64,000 bases of DNA from Boswellia sacra. Its lineage: Eukaryota > Streptophyta > Magnoliopsida > Sapindales > Burseraceae. Under the pieces are notes generated by a model that searched no databases, was not told the origin of the DNA, and saw only the letters and a program-made list of their open reading frames with translations. The stretch spans positions 124,001-188,000 of the forward strand of contig SNVD02011043.1 of the NCBI GenBank assembly GCA_013180625.2, written 5' to 3'. Below, in pieces: positions 23,630-36,200 of this stretch (position 1 is the stretch's first letter; each line of letters opens with the position of its first letter). Made by a program: the position numbers and the translations under genes.

Positions 23630-24191
23630 CGAGTTAATCAATTATAGAAGCAATACCAGCTAGAGCAACAACAGAACTAACGGCAGCTATATATGATTAT
23701 GATATGAAATAGTTGCAAGATGTTGCACATGAAGCTGCTATTTCATTCGATGCCCTCATCTGCATCACCAAATTAGCTCAAAATGAAGAAAAATTATCCA
23801 AGAAAATACATACTTGAGGTTATCATTGGTGACCTTTCTTCTAGGCTCTTGAATATCTGATATTCACTTCCAGTTGTGCTATTATATGAGAATAAAACAA
23901 ACGAAGTGAAATGTTGTATATGATCCCACCCTCTGTCTCATTCACTTCGTTTCGACTTGAATTGGATTTCTAGATTTTTTCCAATTGTCAGAAATTATAC
24001 GAGGATGCCAATATAAAAAATACCACAGCAGTATTATAGGACCAGAAATTATATAGTCAGTTGTAGATCCAATACTTGTTCAAGCCAGAAGGAAAAAAGA
24101 AAACGAGAATAAATAATTGAACAAATTGCTGTCATCAGACCAAATGCATTCTCTTTTAAGATCTTTCTTAGTAGTAATAACTTTGGAATTT

Positions 24192-24195
<4 letters not shown>

Positions 24196-24266
<71 letters not shown>
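24196..24266. repeat. (TA)n(GA)n microsatellite
   Basis: A run of TA units is followed directly by a run of GA units. The left arm at the mirrored place has only a few TA units (near 22,295-22,306), so this expanded after the duplication. Open frames here are repeat translation only. Confidence 0.95.
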
Positions 24267-24268
<2 letters not shown>

Positions 24269-24793
24269 AAAGGCATGCAACAGCAAAATTCTTCTTACAT
24301 CCTCTACTGAAAAGGCGAAAAAAAATATTTGGCATGTTTTGATATAACTAGCCTATTTCACAAATGAGAGAGGAAATCTAACTATCATATAACTTTATCA
24401 TAAAAAACAAAAGAATGGTACAAACATCATACCCTCTACTTAATATATCGAGCTCAAAAAATCATCTATCATTACTTAATGTGAGTTTCTAAGTAGTTTT
24501 TCACACAATTTTTATTTTTTTTAATACCCATATAGAAAAGAATTATTGTTTAATCCCTCACATGTGGCTCTCTCTTCATAGTTATCAACTCCATACTTTA
24601 AAGTACATTAGTTTTCCTATTCCTATAGAAGTAGTCAACTTCCTATTCATTCTAGTTTTCTTGCCTCATAAATAAGTCAATGATACCTTCAAATTGAAGA
24701 CAAGGACTATCTAGCCATCCTACAAAGGTGTAGATTTTGATACCAAACTTGCTACGAGAAAAAAGCGTGCGTAAGCTTTGGCTCATTGAGATA

Positions 24794-26078
24794 TGTTAGA
24801 AAAGTAATTTTGAAAATCATAATTATTCTAGATTGTCTTGCAATATGAGAGATCACATGCATGAAACTTTGAGATACATTCATAATTAGAGATTCATGAA
24901 TTGCATATCACAATGTAATTAATAGATACATTGTTATCAAAAGTTAAATAGGCTTGTAATCAAGTGATTATGCAGAGAGGAAAAATCTCTCTCAAGTGAG
25001 AGTGAAGTGAAATGAAATTATCTATATCTCTCGTTCTCCTTACTCAACCCTCTATCAAATATAATTGCCCCAATATTGTCTTGATCTATCCTCACCATTC
25101 ACAAAAGATCTTGGGTGCACATATGCATAGACATCATACACATACACAAAATTGTGTTGTGTTTTTTTGTTTTCTTTTTAAAATTTTAACATGGTATCAG
25201 AGCCAGTGTGGAATGCATGGGGCAAACTCCTCCAACAAATGAGCAAAGAAGAGAAAACTAGGTCAACATCATTTTGGTAAGATTTCTCTCATTGAAAAAA
25301 AAAAGGTCCAGTGTTGGTGAGAAAAAGGGAGACAACAAATTTGTCAATGCATCCCTTCTTTCAAAAGAAAAATCTTAGTGAGCAAAAACGAAGCCCCTAA
25401 GACTGTCCTAGCTAAAGCTAGATGATAAAGAAAAAACTACCGATCACAATATAATGGTAAAGCACCAACGCGAAAAAAAAAAGACCAAGGTATTGAAAAA
25501 AGAGAGATGGAAAAAATCTCAAGAGAATTTGCAAAAATAAACTCGAGGGAGGAATGCCACGGATGAGGATGTTTTGTCAAGTAGTGCACAAAAAGAAAAA
25601 TCTTTCGTAAGAAAAAGAAGCAAAAGAGCACAAGTAAAGATTTTCAAAATTAAGGGGGATTGTTGAAGAAGTAATTTGAAAATCATGATTATTCTAGATA
25701 GTCTTGAAATATGAGAGGTCACATGCATGAAACTTTGAGATACATTCATTTAGAGATTCATGAATTGCATATCACAATGTAATTAATAGATACATTGTTA
25801 TCCAAAGTAAGATGCTTCCCATAGAAGTCTATAAATAGGCTTGTAATCAAGTGATTATGTAGAGAGGAAAAATCTCTATCAAGTGAGAGTGAAGTGGAAT
25901 GGAATTATCTATGTCTCTCATTCTCCTTACTCGGCCCTATATCAAATATAATTGCCCCAATATTGTCTTGATCTATCCTCACCATCCACAAAAGATCTTG
26001 GGTGCACATATGCATAGACATCATACACATACAAAAAATTGTGTTGTGTTTGTTTGTTTTATTTTTAAAATTTTAACA
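24794..26078 (+). mobile_element. miniature LTR retrotransposon (TRIM-like), TSD AGATA
   Basis: The 5' LTR is 24,794-25,191 and the 3' LTR is 25,661-26,078. Both start TGTT and end TTTTAACA, and they are clearly similar throughout. A primer-binding site TGGTATCAGAGCC (25,192-25,204), complementary to initiator tRNA-Met, follows the 5' LTR. A purine tract (taaggggga) precedes the 3' LTR. The 5-base repeat AGATA flanks the element (24,789-24,793 and 26,079-26,083). The interior is only 469 bp with no gag-pol, so it must depend on another element's proteins. The PBS suits a Ty1-copia-type parent. It interrupts the right palindrome arm. Confidence 0.9.
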
Positions 26079-26555
26079 AGATAAAAGTGATCAATCTAAT
26101 TAAAGGCAAATTGTTGTTGTATTTCACTTTATACATCCAAAGAACAAGAAAAACAAGATAATGGTATTTGACAACTTTCTAAATCAAATGGTTGTATTCT
26201 TTTGATTTTATTATTTAAAAAGAAAATTCAAATGTTTTGTTAAACCATAAACTTGTAATCAAAGTAAAGAAAACATTAATCATCTCAGTTGAGCTAAGAG
26301 AAAGAATACATAGAATTGCTGAAATTATATTGAAAGTAGTTGTGAACCAAAAATTCGTAAAAGGAATATCATAATTCCAATTAGTTTGAAATTCAAATTT
26401 TTGAATTTTCTGGCTCCCACTTGTCGCATGCTATAGAATCATGAAAGCCTATTTGCCATTGAATTGGACTCCAATTTGTTCTAGCTTAACAATCATACTT
26501 CATCCAAAAATTAAGTGTTTAATTCTTTGGCAACCCATCTAAGTTTCGATTTTTC

Positions 26556-29500
26556 TGTGAATTTGTGGCTCAACTTGTGTAGTGCAGACAGAAAAGTGGT
26601 GCAGGAGCGCAACTGAAGCTGCACAGGAGCACCAAGATATGGCATCAGACTTTGAAGGTAGGGACTTGGCGCAGGCGCACAAGGTGCGCTACGCAGGAGT
26701 GCAACTATTGGCACAAGAGTGCAAGGTGTTTTGTGCTAATTTTGGGTCTGCCAACGTATCTAAACAGAGTTCGCATCAGAGCGCAAGGGCTATTGCACAA
26801 GAGCGTAACTTCGTTTCCTCATCAAAATAGGTTTTCTTGGCACACAAGTTATTGACCCATAGGCCGTGGAATATAAATAGGGGACGTATTTTCAGTGTAA
26901 AAATAGATCAAAGAGATCAGAAAGAAAAGAGGAGAAGAAAGAATGAGCGTTAGGGTTTAGAGAGATTAAGGGTTTTTTGGGCAGAAAGTTAACTCAATTT
27001 CTTCTATTTGTTCCTATTAACACTCTTATAATCTCTTGTTTTTCATCATAGTGGATTGTTCATCACCAGCAACTGGACGTAGTGTAACATCCTAAGCTTT
27101 GTAATCCTAATGTGCCTTCAAGATATGTACATTAATTAATTGTGTGTTATAATGATTATAAATGTTAAGGGGTAAGAATTAGAGACTTAAAGGAATCGAG
27201 GGCCAAACTGAGATTTTGCCTAATGTGTATATATATATATATATATATATAAGTCTCTAGAATTTTCATTTTTTTCCTTATCTTCAAGAAGGCTCCAGCT
27301 CTCTCTTTCTCTTCCTTTTACTCCCTCTACTTGTAAGAATTCAAGCAAATTTAAAAAAAAAAAATTGAAGGGATACAAGGTAGGAATCATGCTCCTCTTC
27401 AATTTCAAATGCTTAGCTATGGAAAATTTATGAGGAAATGTTAGGTTAAGTGATGGTTAATCATGTCTTTATGTTATGTGTATCATGAGACATGCTAGAA
27501 ACATGATTTTATGTGAGTTATGAAAAATTTAATGCAATTGGGTGTTGTTAGAAAGCCAGAAGTAGGGTTGGAGTTTAAATCCTAGAGAGTTCATTTCCTG
27601 CGCAGTGCTAATTTCAAAATTTCTCAAAAATTGTAGGGTGACCTTCTGGTTTTGAAATTTTTATATGATAAACTAGACACATTATAATTTTGAATCATTC
27701 AAAATTTTGAAATGTGTGAGTTATAGTGAATTTTTGAAGTTGATAGAACAAACTTGAATCTCCCCTGTTTTGAAACAGAGTATGGGAATTGGGATTTAAT
27801 TGAGGGGACAATCCTACATAAAAATTTTTGGTTTTTGGTAGGCAAAATCTTGATTGGTTTTCTTGTTGAAATGGACATTTTAAGAATTTTGGGAATTTTG
27901 CATGAATTTATATGATTTTTCAAATTTGTGATTGTAAAACTGGAAATTGTAACTTGTAGAACAGAGCAAGTAAGCTAGATTGTCTTTGACTAACTTTAAC
28001 TCATTGGAAAATTGTGACTTTTGGTAAAATGACGTTTATATTTGTCTAGTTTTATACTAGAAAGTTTGGTAATGATTTAATGAATTTTGAATTTTATAAA
28101 ATTCTTCAAAGTGATACTATTTAATTGAGAAGTCCATAGGCAGATTTTCTGTATGAAAAAGATTAAAGGATGTTAAGGGGCACATGCCCTCATTTTAATT
28201 CAATAAAATTCATGGGATATACTATAATTGAGCCCCATGAAATTTGATGATGATTGGTTGAAGTACCCTCTTTCAAAAATTATCCAACCTATATGTGTGT
28301 GTAGTATTAAATTGTTAATGACGTTATGGGTTGGTTTAAGTGTTGCTAACCATTAAGAGGTTCAATGATTTCTAGGTGGAAATAAAGGTTTAAGGATCGA
28401 AATAACCAAGTAGCTAGACCACTTCTAAGGGCACAACAGATCTTGTGTTGAAGTGTAAGATGTGTTGATTTCATTATGCTTATGGCTTTTATGGATGAAT
28501 TTATTTGGAAATGATATAAATGTGTGTGGTTTCACTCCCTTATATGTATGTGTGAGCAATGTTTTGAATTGAGTGCTATGAACATGACTTATAAGAAATG
28601 TGATTATGGTTATATGCTTGTGAGCTATAGTGTGAAATGGCATGACAAATGAATACCTATGGAATAATATGTGTATGAAAATGCCATGAGATGTGTATGG
28701 TCTTGTACACTCATATATGTATGTGAGAATATATGATGTGCTATGAAATGGGCATTTAAATGCCAAATTTTGGGGAAAACATTAAATGCTTATGTTGTAA
28801 CTCATGCTTGGGTTAGGTTGTGGAAGTGTCTGCTCGAAGCTAGCAAATGCATGTGGGTTGGGTTGTGGTAACCGCCCGAGGCTAGCAAATGCATGTTGGG
28901 TAAGGTTACGGAAGTGTCCGCTCGATAAAAAAAAAAAATCTTGAGGCAAGGGGTAACGGGGACCTAAGCCCTCTGGGTTAACAAGTTTAGTCCCGTAAGT
29001 CCAAAACGGATAATGGACTAGTTCTGATTTGTAATTATATGCATGATGCATGCATTCTCGAAGCCCTTTAAGGCAAAAGTTGATTATTAGTAAAATATAT
29101 GTGTACATTTGTGAAAGAAATGCAACGTATTGTATATGTGTGAACAGTGGGTTTTTGTATGTGTTAATGTTGTATAAAGCAGGAATGTTGAATGTTAATT
29201 GAAATGTATGTAAGGGTAAACCAAAAAAATGGCCTAAGTGTATTGACCATAAACACAATTGGCGCAAAAACGCCAGTGAAGTTGCACAGGAGCGCAAGCT
29301 CCATGCTGCAAACCTGGTGGAGACAGAGAGTTGGTGTTGTAGCATGACCATGCCACCCCTTTTGGTTAAAAATGGTCGTAGCACAGTGCGCCAAGTGATC
29401 CGCGTCAGTGCCCGACCCATGAATTCTTTCACTATTTACCTAACTTGCAGAAAAAGAAACGATTGCTTGTTGATCAAGAAGGGGATGTGCAATATGTTTA

Positions 29501-30001
29501 TGTGGTTCATTCCTGCCTGATTTCAAATTAGTTTTCCTATTACTGAGTGTTTTACTCACTATATCTATTGTGTGCCTCAGGTGAGCATTAGATTTCGGAT
29601 TTTTGGAGGACGTTTGGCCTAGTGACGCAAAGTTCCCTTGGCAACCATCGCACCACTGCAACAATTTAAATTGTGTGGAATTGGTTTTGATTCTTTTGTA
29701 TTAGAAATGTACATGGTATGTTTCATGGTTGACTATGGGAACTTTATGTATGTTGGATGCTATTTTAATGAAAGTTAATGTATTTCTCAATACTTGTGTG
29801 TGAATGCTTAGATTTTACATTCTGTATCCTTTGTGGGTACAGGTTGTTACACGTAGGATCACATTTGTGATCTGATCAGTATAAATTCTTGTTTCCTTAT
29901 GTTCTTTCGTTACTTTCTTTGCTTAGGTGTGTGCTTGAAACTTCTAATTTAATTCTGCATTAAGCTACTTGTGAGTGTGTGCGCCTCTCATCTTCACAAC
30001 A
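26556..30001 (+). mobile_element. copia-type solo LTR (about 672 bp net), split by nested LTR, TSD TTTTC
   Basis: It starts TGTGAATTTG and ends CTTCACAACA, with TTTTC repeated on both sides (26,551-26,555 and 30,002-30,006). The interior carries ggacgtaggatcac, a motif I associate with plant Ty1-copia LTRs, but it is split by the LTR at 27,083-29,851. The two halves read through once that insertion and one copy of its TSD are removed. No PBS or coding domain is present. It is absent from the left palindrome arm at the mirrored site (about 21,495). Confidence 0.8.
27083..29851 (+). mobile_element. solo long LTR, family A copy 1 (2,769 bp), TSD CGTAG
   Basis: It begins TGTAACATCC and ends GGTTGTTACA. 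It is flanked by CGTAG (27,078-27,082 and 29,852-29,856), the repeat that splits a copia-type LTR. A TATA-rich tract (27,225-27,252) lies about 150 bases inside. If it is the promoter, R-U5 would be very long. Open frames inside, such as 28,782-29,432 on the minus strand, have no family resemblance. There is no internal retrotransposon domain. Confidence 0.88.
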
Positions 30002-30602
30002 TTTTCAATATTTTTCACATTCTAGTAAAAAAATTACTTAATTAGCCAAAAATAATTTTTTTTTTTTGAAGAATCAATTGAGCATAGAGATTCTTTGAAA
30101 ATTAAGCAACTTTGCAATTTTCAACAGAAAATTTATAAGTATAAATCTTAAAATTTAAGGAAATTATATAGATATTGCCTCTAAATGGAACTTTCCTGTT
30201 GGAGAAAGTAATTTTTAAAATCCAAAGCACTCCACGCATTTTGAAATATCAAAAGTTGCATTCTTAGAATTTTAAGATACATTCATATTTGAAGATTGAT
30301 GTTTAATGATTAATGATACAATTAAGTGAAGTGCATGTATCTATTGAAAATACATCCAAAAAACTTATATATATATATATGGCCAATCCTCCATATTACT
30401 TCATATAACTCCAAATTTGTTTTGAATGATTATGTAACAAATGATCCTAGCTCCACACCTTTTTTTCTCCTCAAAAGTTTAAAAATACAACCTAGCTAAT
30501 AAGAGGCAAATTTATATAATTTAATCATATTTATACAAGTTTGACACGTTACAGCATTTAGAACAAATGCTTCTTTTTTTTCCCAAAAAAAATGCCATAT
30601 GT

Positions 30603-30675
30603 TGTGACATTCTAAAATGTTCAAGTGTGACTAACCTCCCTTTGCATTATAATGTGTGTGTTATCATTATTATTA

Positions 30676-30735
<60 letters not shown>

Positions 30736-33561
30736 GGTGTAACATGTAATAGACAAGAGATGGAAGGATAATGTTGGAAGATTCAGAAACTTAGGGGACT
30801 AAACGAAAATTTTGTCTAAGTGGATAAGCATATAAAGAGAAGGGGTTAGAGATTTCTAGATTATTTTGTTCATTTGATTCTTAGCTCTAAACCCCAGCCC
30901 TCATCCTTTCCCCATAATTGTGCCATCAAATTAAGGAAGAAAAAGGAAGAAGGAAGCAAGCTAGAGGTAGGACTTAACTCCTCCTCTAATTTCTTGTAAT
31001 GTTACATTGATTTTTGTAAGAAATTAATGTGATATAGCATGAATCATTATATAATTATGCTATGCATGTTCTGAAATTTGTTTAAAAACATGATTCTATA
31101 TGAGTTATGAAATATCTAAGGGGATTAGATGATGATAGGAGATTGGAAATGATGATAAAGTTTGAATTCTGCAGAGTTTCTATATTTAGCATTGTTGAGT
31201 ACGAAAATTCTCAAAAATACTAGGGTTAGCTTTCGGTTCTGAAATTTTTATATGATAAACTAGACATGTCAAGGATTTCATATAATTTTGAATGACTTAA
31301 AAATTTGTAGTGTGTGAATTTTGGTGAATTTTTGAATTTTTGACACGAAATTTGGACTTCCCTTGTTTTAAACAAAGCACGGGGAATGAATTTTAATTGA
31401 GGGAACAAATCATCACAAAAACTCCTGATTTTTTGTATGAAAGACCTTGAACATGTTTTACTTTGAGCTGGAAACTTTCATGGTTTTTGAAGCTTTGTAT
31501 GAATTGATATGATTTTTCAAAATTGTAGTTATAAAACTGAAAATTTCAACTTTTAGAATAGAGTAAGTAAACTAAATTACTTTTGACTGACTTAAACCCA
31601 TTAGAAAATTGTAATTTTTGGTGAAATGAATTTTAAATGCGTCGATTACTAGAATGAAAAATTTGGTAAATATTTGATTATTATAGAATTTTATAAATTC
31701 TTCAAAGTAGTACTACTCAGCCAAGAGGTTTGTAGATAGGTTTTCTATGTGAACAAAATTAAGAGATTTCAATGGGCACTTAGCCTCATTTCAACCCCAT
31801 AAATTTCATAGCATATTGTACATATATTTATTTGATCCCCATGAAATTTGGTGAGGACTGGGACAAGTATCCTCCTACCAAAATTACTCAACCGATTATG
31901 TATCTAGTGTTAAATTACTATCGAAGTTATTTTGGTGGTTGAGTGGTTGCTAACCCTTAAGGAATGTGATGATTTCTAGGCGAAAATCAAAATTCATGAT
32001 GAAGCAAAGCAAGTAAGTAAGCTAAACCGTTCTAAGAACACAATAAAGTTGTGTTACGATATATGTAATCACGTTGTATGTGGTATTTGGGTAATGGGAT
32101 TTTGTTAAATGCAATGTTATGATAATTACATTGATGTGTTGTGATGGATGATAATTACATTGATGTGTTGTGATGGATGAATGGAAAAATCCAATTTTGA
32201 GCTTGTGTTATGGTATTTGAAATGCGAACTCATGAATTGAATGTGATGTGATGTGATTTGATGGATGAGAAGCTTAACTTAGAGCTTCGTTTATGAGACT
32301 AAATGGTGAAAGTTGATGTGTGAAGGCATGCACTAAAATATGTTGTGTTATGAAATTTGAATTGCATGCCAAAACCTTGGGGAGACATTGAATGTATATT
32401 GTGTAACTTGTGTATGCATGGAAGCCACCTCTTGAAATTGTGTGGCGGTCACCTCTTGAAGGTTCTAGACCATAAAGTGTCACATACAATACAAAGTGTC
32501 ACACGCTTATGAATGAATGAATGAGGGGAGGTCCAAACCGTGTGCTTCCTTGTGTAGGATTCAGTAGCACATGCCCGGTATCGCTCGAATTGTTGGACTA
32601 ACCTCAAACTTGTGATTATGTATGATACATGTGTCCTTAAGGTTTCATGTGATTATGTGTGATTATATGCATGAGCGAAGGTCTGAACCATGTGTTTTCT
32701 CGCATAGGATTCGGTAGCATGGAACTGGTATCACCTTGATTGTCGGACTGGCCTCAACTTGTGATGATATATGATGTGTGTGCGTGTGTCCTTAAGCTAA
32801 ATTGAAATGAATTCTCTCACATGTGTATGAGTGATGATAATGGCTTGAGAATGACACAAATGAGATGAAATGAGCATGTATGTGTGTTTATAAGTAATGG
32901 GAACAGGCTGTGAAGGGCATATATGAAATTAAGTTAGCAATTATGTGGGTGTGTAAATGAGGAAATCAAACTAAGTGTGAAAGGCTGGACAGAGAGTTCG
33001 CGCAGGCACGCAACTATTTTGGCGTGGGAGTGCCATTGTGAAGTCCCGAAACTCATTTGAATCTAGAGACTTGGCACCGCTATGCCAGTCCTCTCGCATA
33101 GGAGCACGACAATTGAACTTTGAATAGTGATTTTTTACTTCCGAAATAAGTAATTGGTGACCTGTGGGACAAGCAATGAATATTAATTTTGTTTGTAATT
33201 GAATCTATGTTGACTAATTATTGCTAAAGCCTTTTCTTAGCTTACTTACTAAGTGATTACTCACTAAATTTTATTGTGTGCCTCAATTGACCATTAGTTT
33301 TATAACACTATGGAGGATTTTGGCATGACAACGGTAGAGTTTTCTTGGCAACCATAGGCCCACTGCATTATTGTTTATTGTTTTGATTCTTTTGTTAAAA
33401 CTTGTTGTGTATAGTTGATGTTGTGGTTGACAAAATTTGGGAACTCTGTGTACTTTTGATCGCAAATTGATAAATAATAATTACAATTCCGTTTTTTTTT
33501 TTTTTTGTTCTGTCTGAATGTTTGAGCTGCATCTTGGACCCTTTTAAGGGTAGCTGTGACA
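30603..33561 (+). mobile_element. solo long LTR, family A copy 3 (2,959 bp), TSD TATGT
   Basis: It begins TGTGACATTC and ends CTGTGACA. It is flanked by TATGT (30,598-30,602 and 33,562-33,566). It is co-linear with copy 1, including gataaactagacat (about 31,254), the cacctcttgaa motif (about 32,450) and tattgtgtgcctca (about 33,272). A (TG)n run inflates it near the 5' end. A TATAAAG box lies near 30,830. It has no internal domain. Confidence 0.88.
30678..30732. repeat. (TG)n microsatellite inside LTR copy 3
   Basis: About 27 TG units sit where sister LTR copy 1 has only attgtgtgtt (about 27,140). The tract therefore expanded after insertion. Confidence 0.95.
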
Positions 33562-33639
33562 TATGTGCTATGAGATAGTGAATATTGTCGCAGAAGTTAT
33601 ATAAAGAATGGTGATCCTTGGTTATTTACTCTTTTCTTT

Positions 33640-36200
33640 CTAACTAAAACAAATACTGAAATGGCAGAATTGTGGAGAGGGAACCAAGAATTGCTGAGAG
33701 AGAACGCAGAATCGCAGAAGGAAAATGACGAATTGCTGGAGGAAAAAAAAAACAATTGTCAACTCCGAGAAGAAAATTTGCCTTTCTGACAGAGAATGAA
33801 TAAATCCGGCGGGAAGGTGTTTCATGTGATTCATGACTTTCTATAGCCAGATTCTTTTCGCCCATGAGATTAAGAAACCGAAGAGCGAGGTCATGGCCTT
33901 GTGCTTCCATGATGCAAGATTGTGAATTCAAAATGATATCGAAGGTGTTGGCGTTGGCTTTCAAAACGATAGAGGCAGGCATGGCCAACAGCAGCGTTGG
34001 GGAAGAATTCATTTTTGTTTAGAGGAGGAAACAGATGTCGTTGGTCTTGAACATGAAGTGGAGCAGTTGATAGTTCGATTAATCCCAGTTCATGGAAATT
34101 AATAGTCAAGCAAAGACATTGTGGAGGTCGCTGAGCAAGATCGAGGTAATTCTACCCATGTCATAGTGTTGGTTCGTGAGGGAGGTTTCGGCAAAACATC
34201 TCTGGCAAAAACTGTATACAATTAGAGTTGATGTGAAGCGACATTTCACCAACTGTGTGTGTTCGATGGCAGATATATCTTAATTGACGCAGAAACAAAT
34301 TAATCTACTTCAGTTGGTATTGGATGAAGCAATTTTTGAATAACTGATATGGATCATAATTAAACTCTTGGAAGGTGCCTAGTATCTTGTTGTCATTGAG
34401 GATGTTGAGACAGTACAGCAGGTTTGGCAAGCCAAGCTCTTCGAGATGCCCTTCGCTTGTCATCTCATGGTGGAAGGATAACTATAATTCCTCGATACAG
34501 AAATAATCTACCATTGGAGATTGCATATTCAACTCTCCGGCTCAAGGGTTTTGGGACCTAAGGCGATATTTATAAACGAGCCTTTTATATTTAACTAAAA
34601 TAATTTGAATTTTAATATTTTAAAATATATTTTATCTAAAATTAATTTTTCTTATCTTTTTCGATGCAAAATTATTAATAAAATCTTTATATTCAAGTTT
34701 TTTTCAAAATTTCTTTTCCAATAAATAATAAAATTAATCCATTTAATCTTTGCTGTGAGATTGTTAATCTTAAATATGATTTTCTTGATTAGAAAAAACG
34801 GTGTTACATATCAATTATCATTATTTTCAACAATCTCTTTCTTTACAGGATTCTTGCTCAATTTACTGAATTTTTACTAACAATATTTTTATTGATTTTA
34901 ACAACTAACAATATTTTTATTGATTTTAACAAATTTATTAAGAGCTCTTTTGTGGGATTTAACTCATTTTTCTAATTTTCTTCTTTTCTTTAGTTTTTCG
35001 TATTCCGATTCATATTTTTTAGTAGCCATTTCTAAGATTAAACTATTAATTAACAAGTAACAACAAGCAAACACAGAATAAACAATAACTACGAATAAAT
35101 AAAAAATAAGTAAATAACAAATTAACAATAACTATAAACAATTATGAATAAATTAATAATTAATAATATAAAATAAAACATGGAACGATAGAGCATAATT
35201 GTTTACAATTATGAATGTTTAGAGAGTAGAGAGTTTAAGCTTTAAAGAAAGTAAGCACAAGGGCAGGGCACTGCATCGTTGGAGGTGGAGAAAAAGAAGA
35301 AGAAGAAAGTGAATCCGTATATAATAATGAAGAAAGTAAGAGTTGTGAGGAAAGAGAAAACTTTTAAATGACTTAGAAACATAGAGAAAAAGTTTTTGAG
35401 CTTAAAAAAATATAAGCACGATTAAAACTTTTATTCTTGAATATTGTTTTAGCTATGTTCTTTTGCACGCCATTCACTCTTATTTTTAAGTTATAATAAT
35501 TAGATGGGGTCAACAGATTTATGGGCCCAATTATAGTTCATTATCATTTTTTTAATGCATTAATAAATTTATGGGCCTAATTATACGAGATAAAGTTGAT
35601 TAATCATATATCGGGGCCTTTTAATTATATTAAATTTTTAAGATAAATTTAAATTAATCAAAAATTATTATATGGGACCTCCCTAAATTTTGGGGCCTTG
35701 GGCTTTCATCTATCTCACTAAGGTTGCACCGGCCTGTTATACACCTATTAAAGGAGGAGGAGAGCTGGGAATTGTTTTCAAAGAAGGTAAGAACGGCAGA
35801 AAATGACTTGAATAAGTCAACAGTTGATAAACCTCAAGGAGCAAATCCTGAATATATGCTGTGGTTTACCTTTGCTTATAGTCTTGTGGAGGTTTGTTGT
35901 CTACCAAAGACCGAAGCTATCCTGAGTGGTTGAAAGTAATTGAGCGATCAAAGTACACTGGTGGAGATATCTTGGCTTTAAGCTATCAAGATCTACCTTC
36001 AGTGGTCAATCCATGTTCTCCTTACATGGTTCTTTTACCTAGAGGATTTGAGATCCTTGTGAGGAGGATGATTCATCTATTGTGTGATAAGGTATTTACG
36101 ATATCCTTAAATGCCCGAGGAGCTGAAGCAGGTAATGGTAGTACTCCAAAGTTTGAGCAAGACCTTATGAAAAGATCAACAGAAGGATACGAACCAGCAG
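33640..36200 (+). pseudogene. decayed NLR paralogue, interrupted by a hAT-like element
   Basis: Remnants occur in the same order as in the intact NLR. A coiled-coil tail (ELWRGNQELLREN-like, about 33,664-33,790) is followed by a P-loop (GGFGKTSLAKTVYN-like, about 34,179-34,228) ending in a stop. Next is a kinase-2 region (YLVVIEDVE-like, about 34,382), then an insertion (about 34,535-35,735). After it come LLKEEESWELF (about 35,744), an SPYMVLLPRGFEILVRRMI stretch (about 36,017-36,075) and then loss of the LRRs. Frameshifts and stops in every part make it non-functional. It lies at the outer tip of the right palindrome arm, in the same orientation as the intact gene. Confidence 0.85.
34535..35735. 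mobile_element. hAT-like non-autonomous insertion in the NLR pseudogene
   Basis: It splits the NB-ARC remnant. The left edge reads ctccggctcaagg, and the right edge, complemented, reads caggccggtgcaac. This CAGGGCCGG-type end is common in plant hAT elements of the zinc-finger (ZMYM-like) group. The interior is AT-rich with no transposase frame. Direct-repeat-like words tttgggacctaaggc and tttggggccttgggc lie near the two ends. The TSD was not resolved. Confidence 0.5.

Larger units (their letters stand above)
23630..33847 (-). repeat. right arm of giant inverted repeat
   Basis: This is the reverse-complement partner of 16,377-22,965. It is lengthened by a miniature LTR retrotransposon (24,794-26,078), a copia-type solo LTR with a nested long LTR (26,556-30,001) and a long solo LTR (30,603-33,561). 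Removing these restores co-linearity with the left arm, apart from left-arm-only insertions and a right-arm gap near 30,140. The outer tip is NLR coiled-coil sequence that continues into the decayed NLR at 33,640-36,200. Confidence 0.8.

Noticed and set aside
24196..24347. Open frames over the (TA)n(GA)n run, and over (TG)n at 30,567-30,749
   Set aside because: They are only translations of microsatellites.
24794..26078. A full autonomous LTR retrotransposon
   Set aside because: Only 469 bases lie between the LTRs, with no gag-pol frame.
26580..26830. Repeated gcgcaggagcgcaac-like words, also near 19,000, 29,280 and 33,000, as an array or CRISPR-like structure
   Set aside because: Spacing is irregular and the words lie inside plant LTRs. 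This is a eukaryotic genome, and the pattern is LTR sequence drift.
28782..29432. A 216-codon minus-strand open frame
   Set aside because: It lies wholly inside a solo LTR with exact TSDs, matches no family, and is not preserved in the sister LTRs.
34250..34535. The second NLR as an intact gene with introns
   Set aside because: Stops lie inside conserved motifs (for example right after the P-loop helix), and a hAT-like element and frame changes cannot be removed with GT-AG introns.
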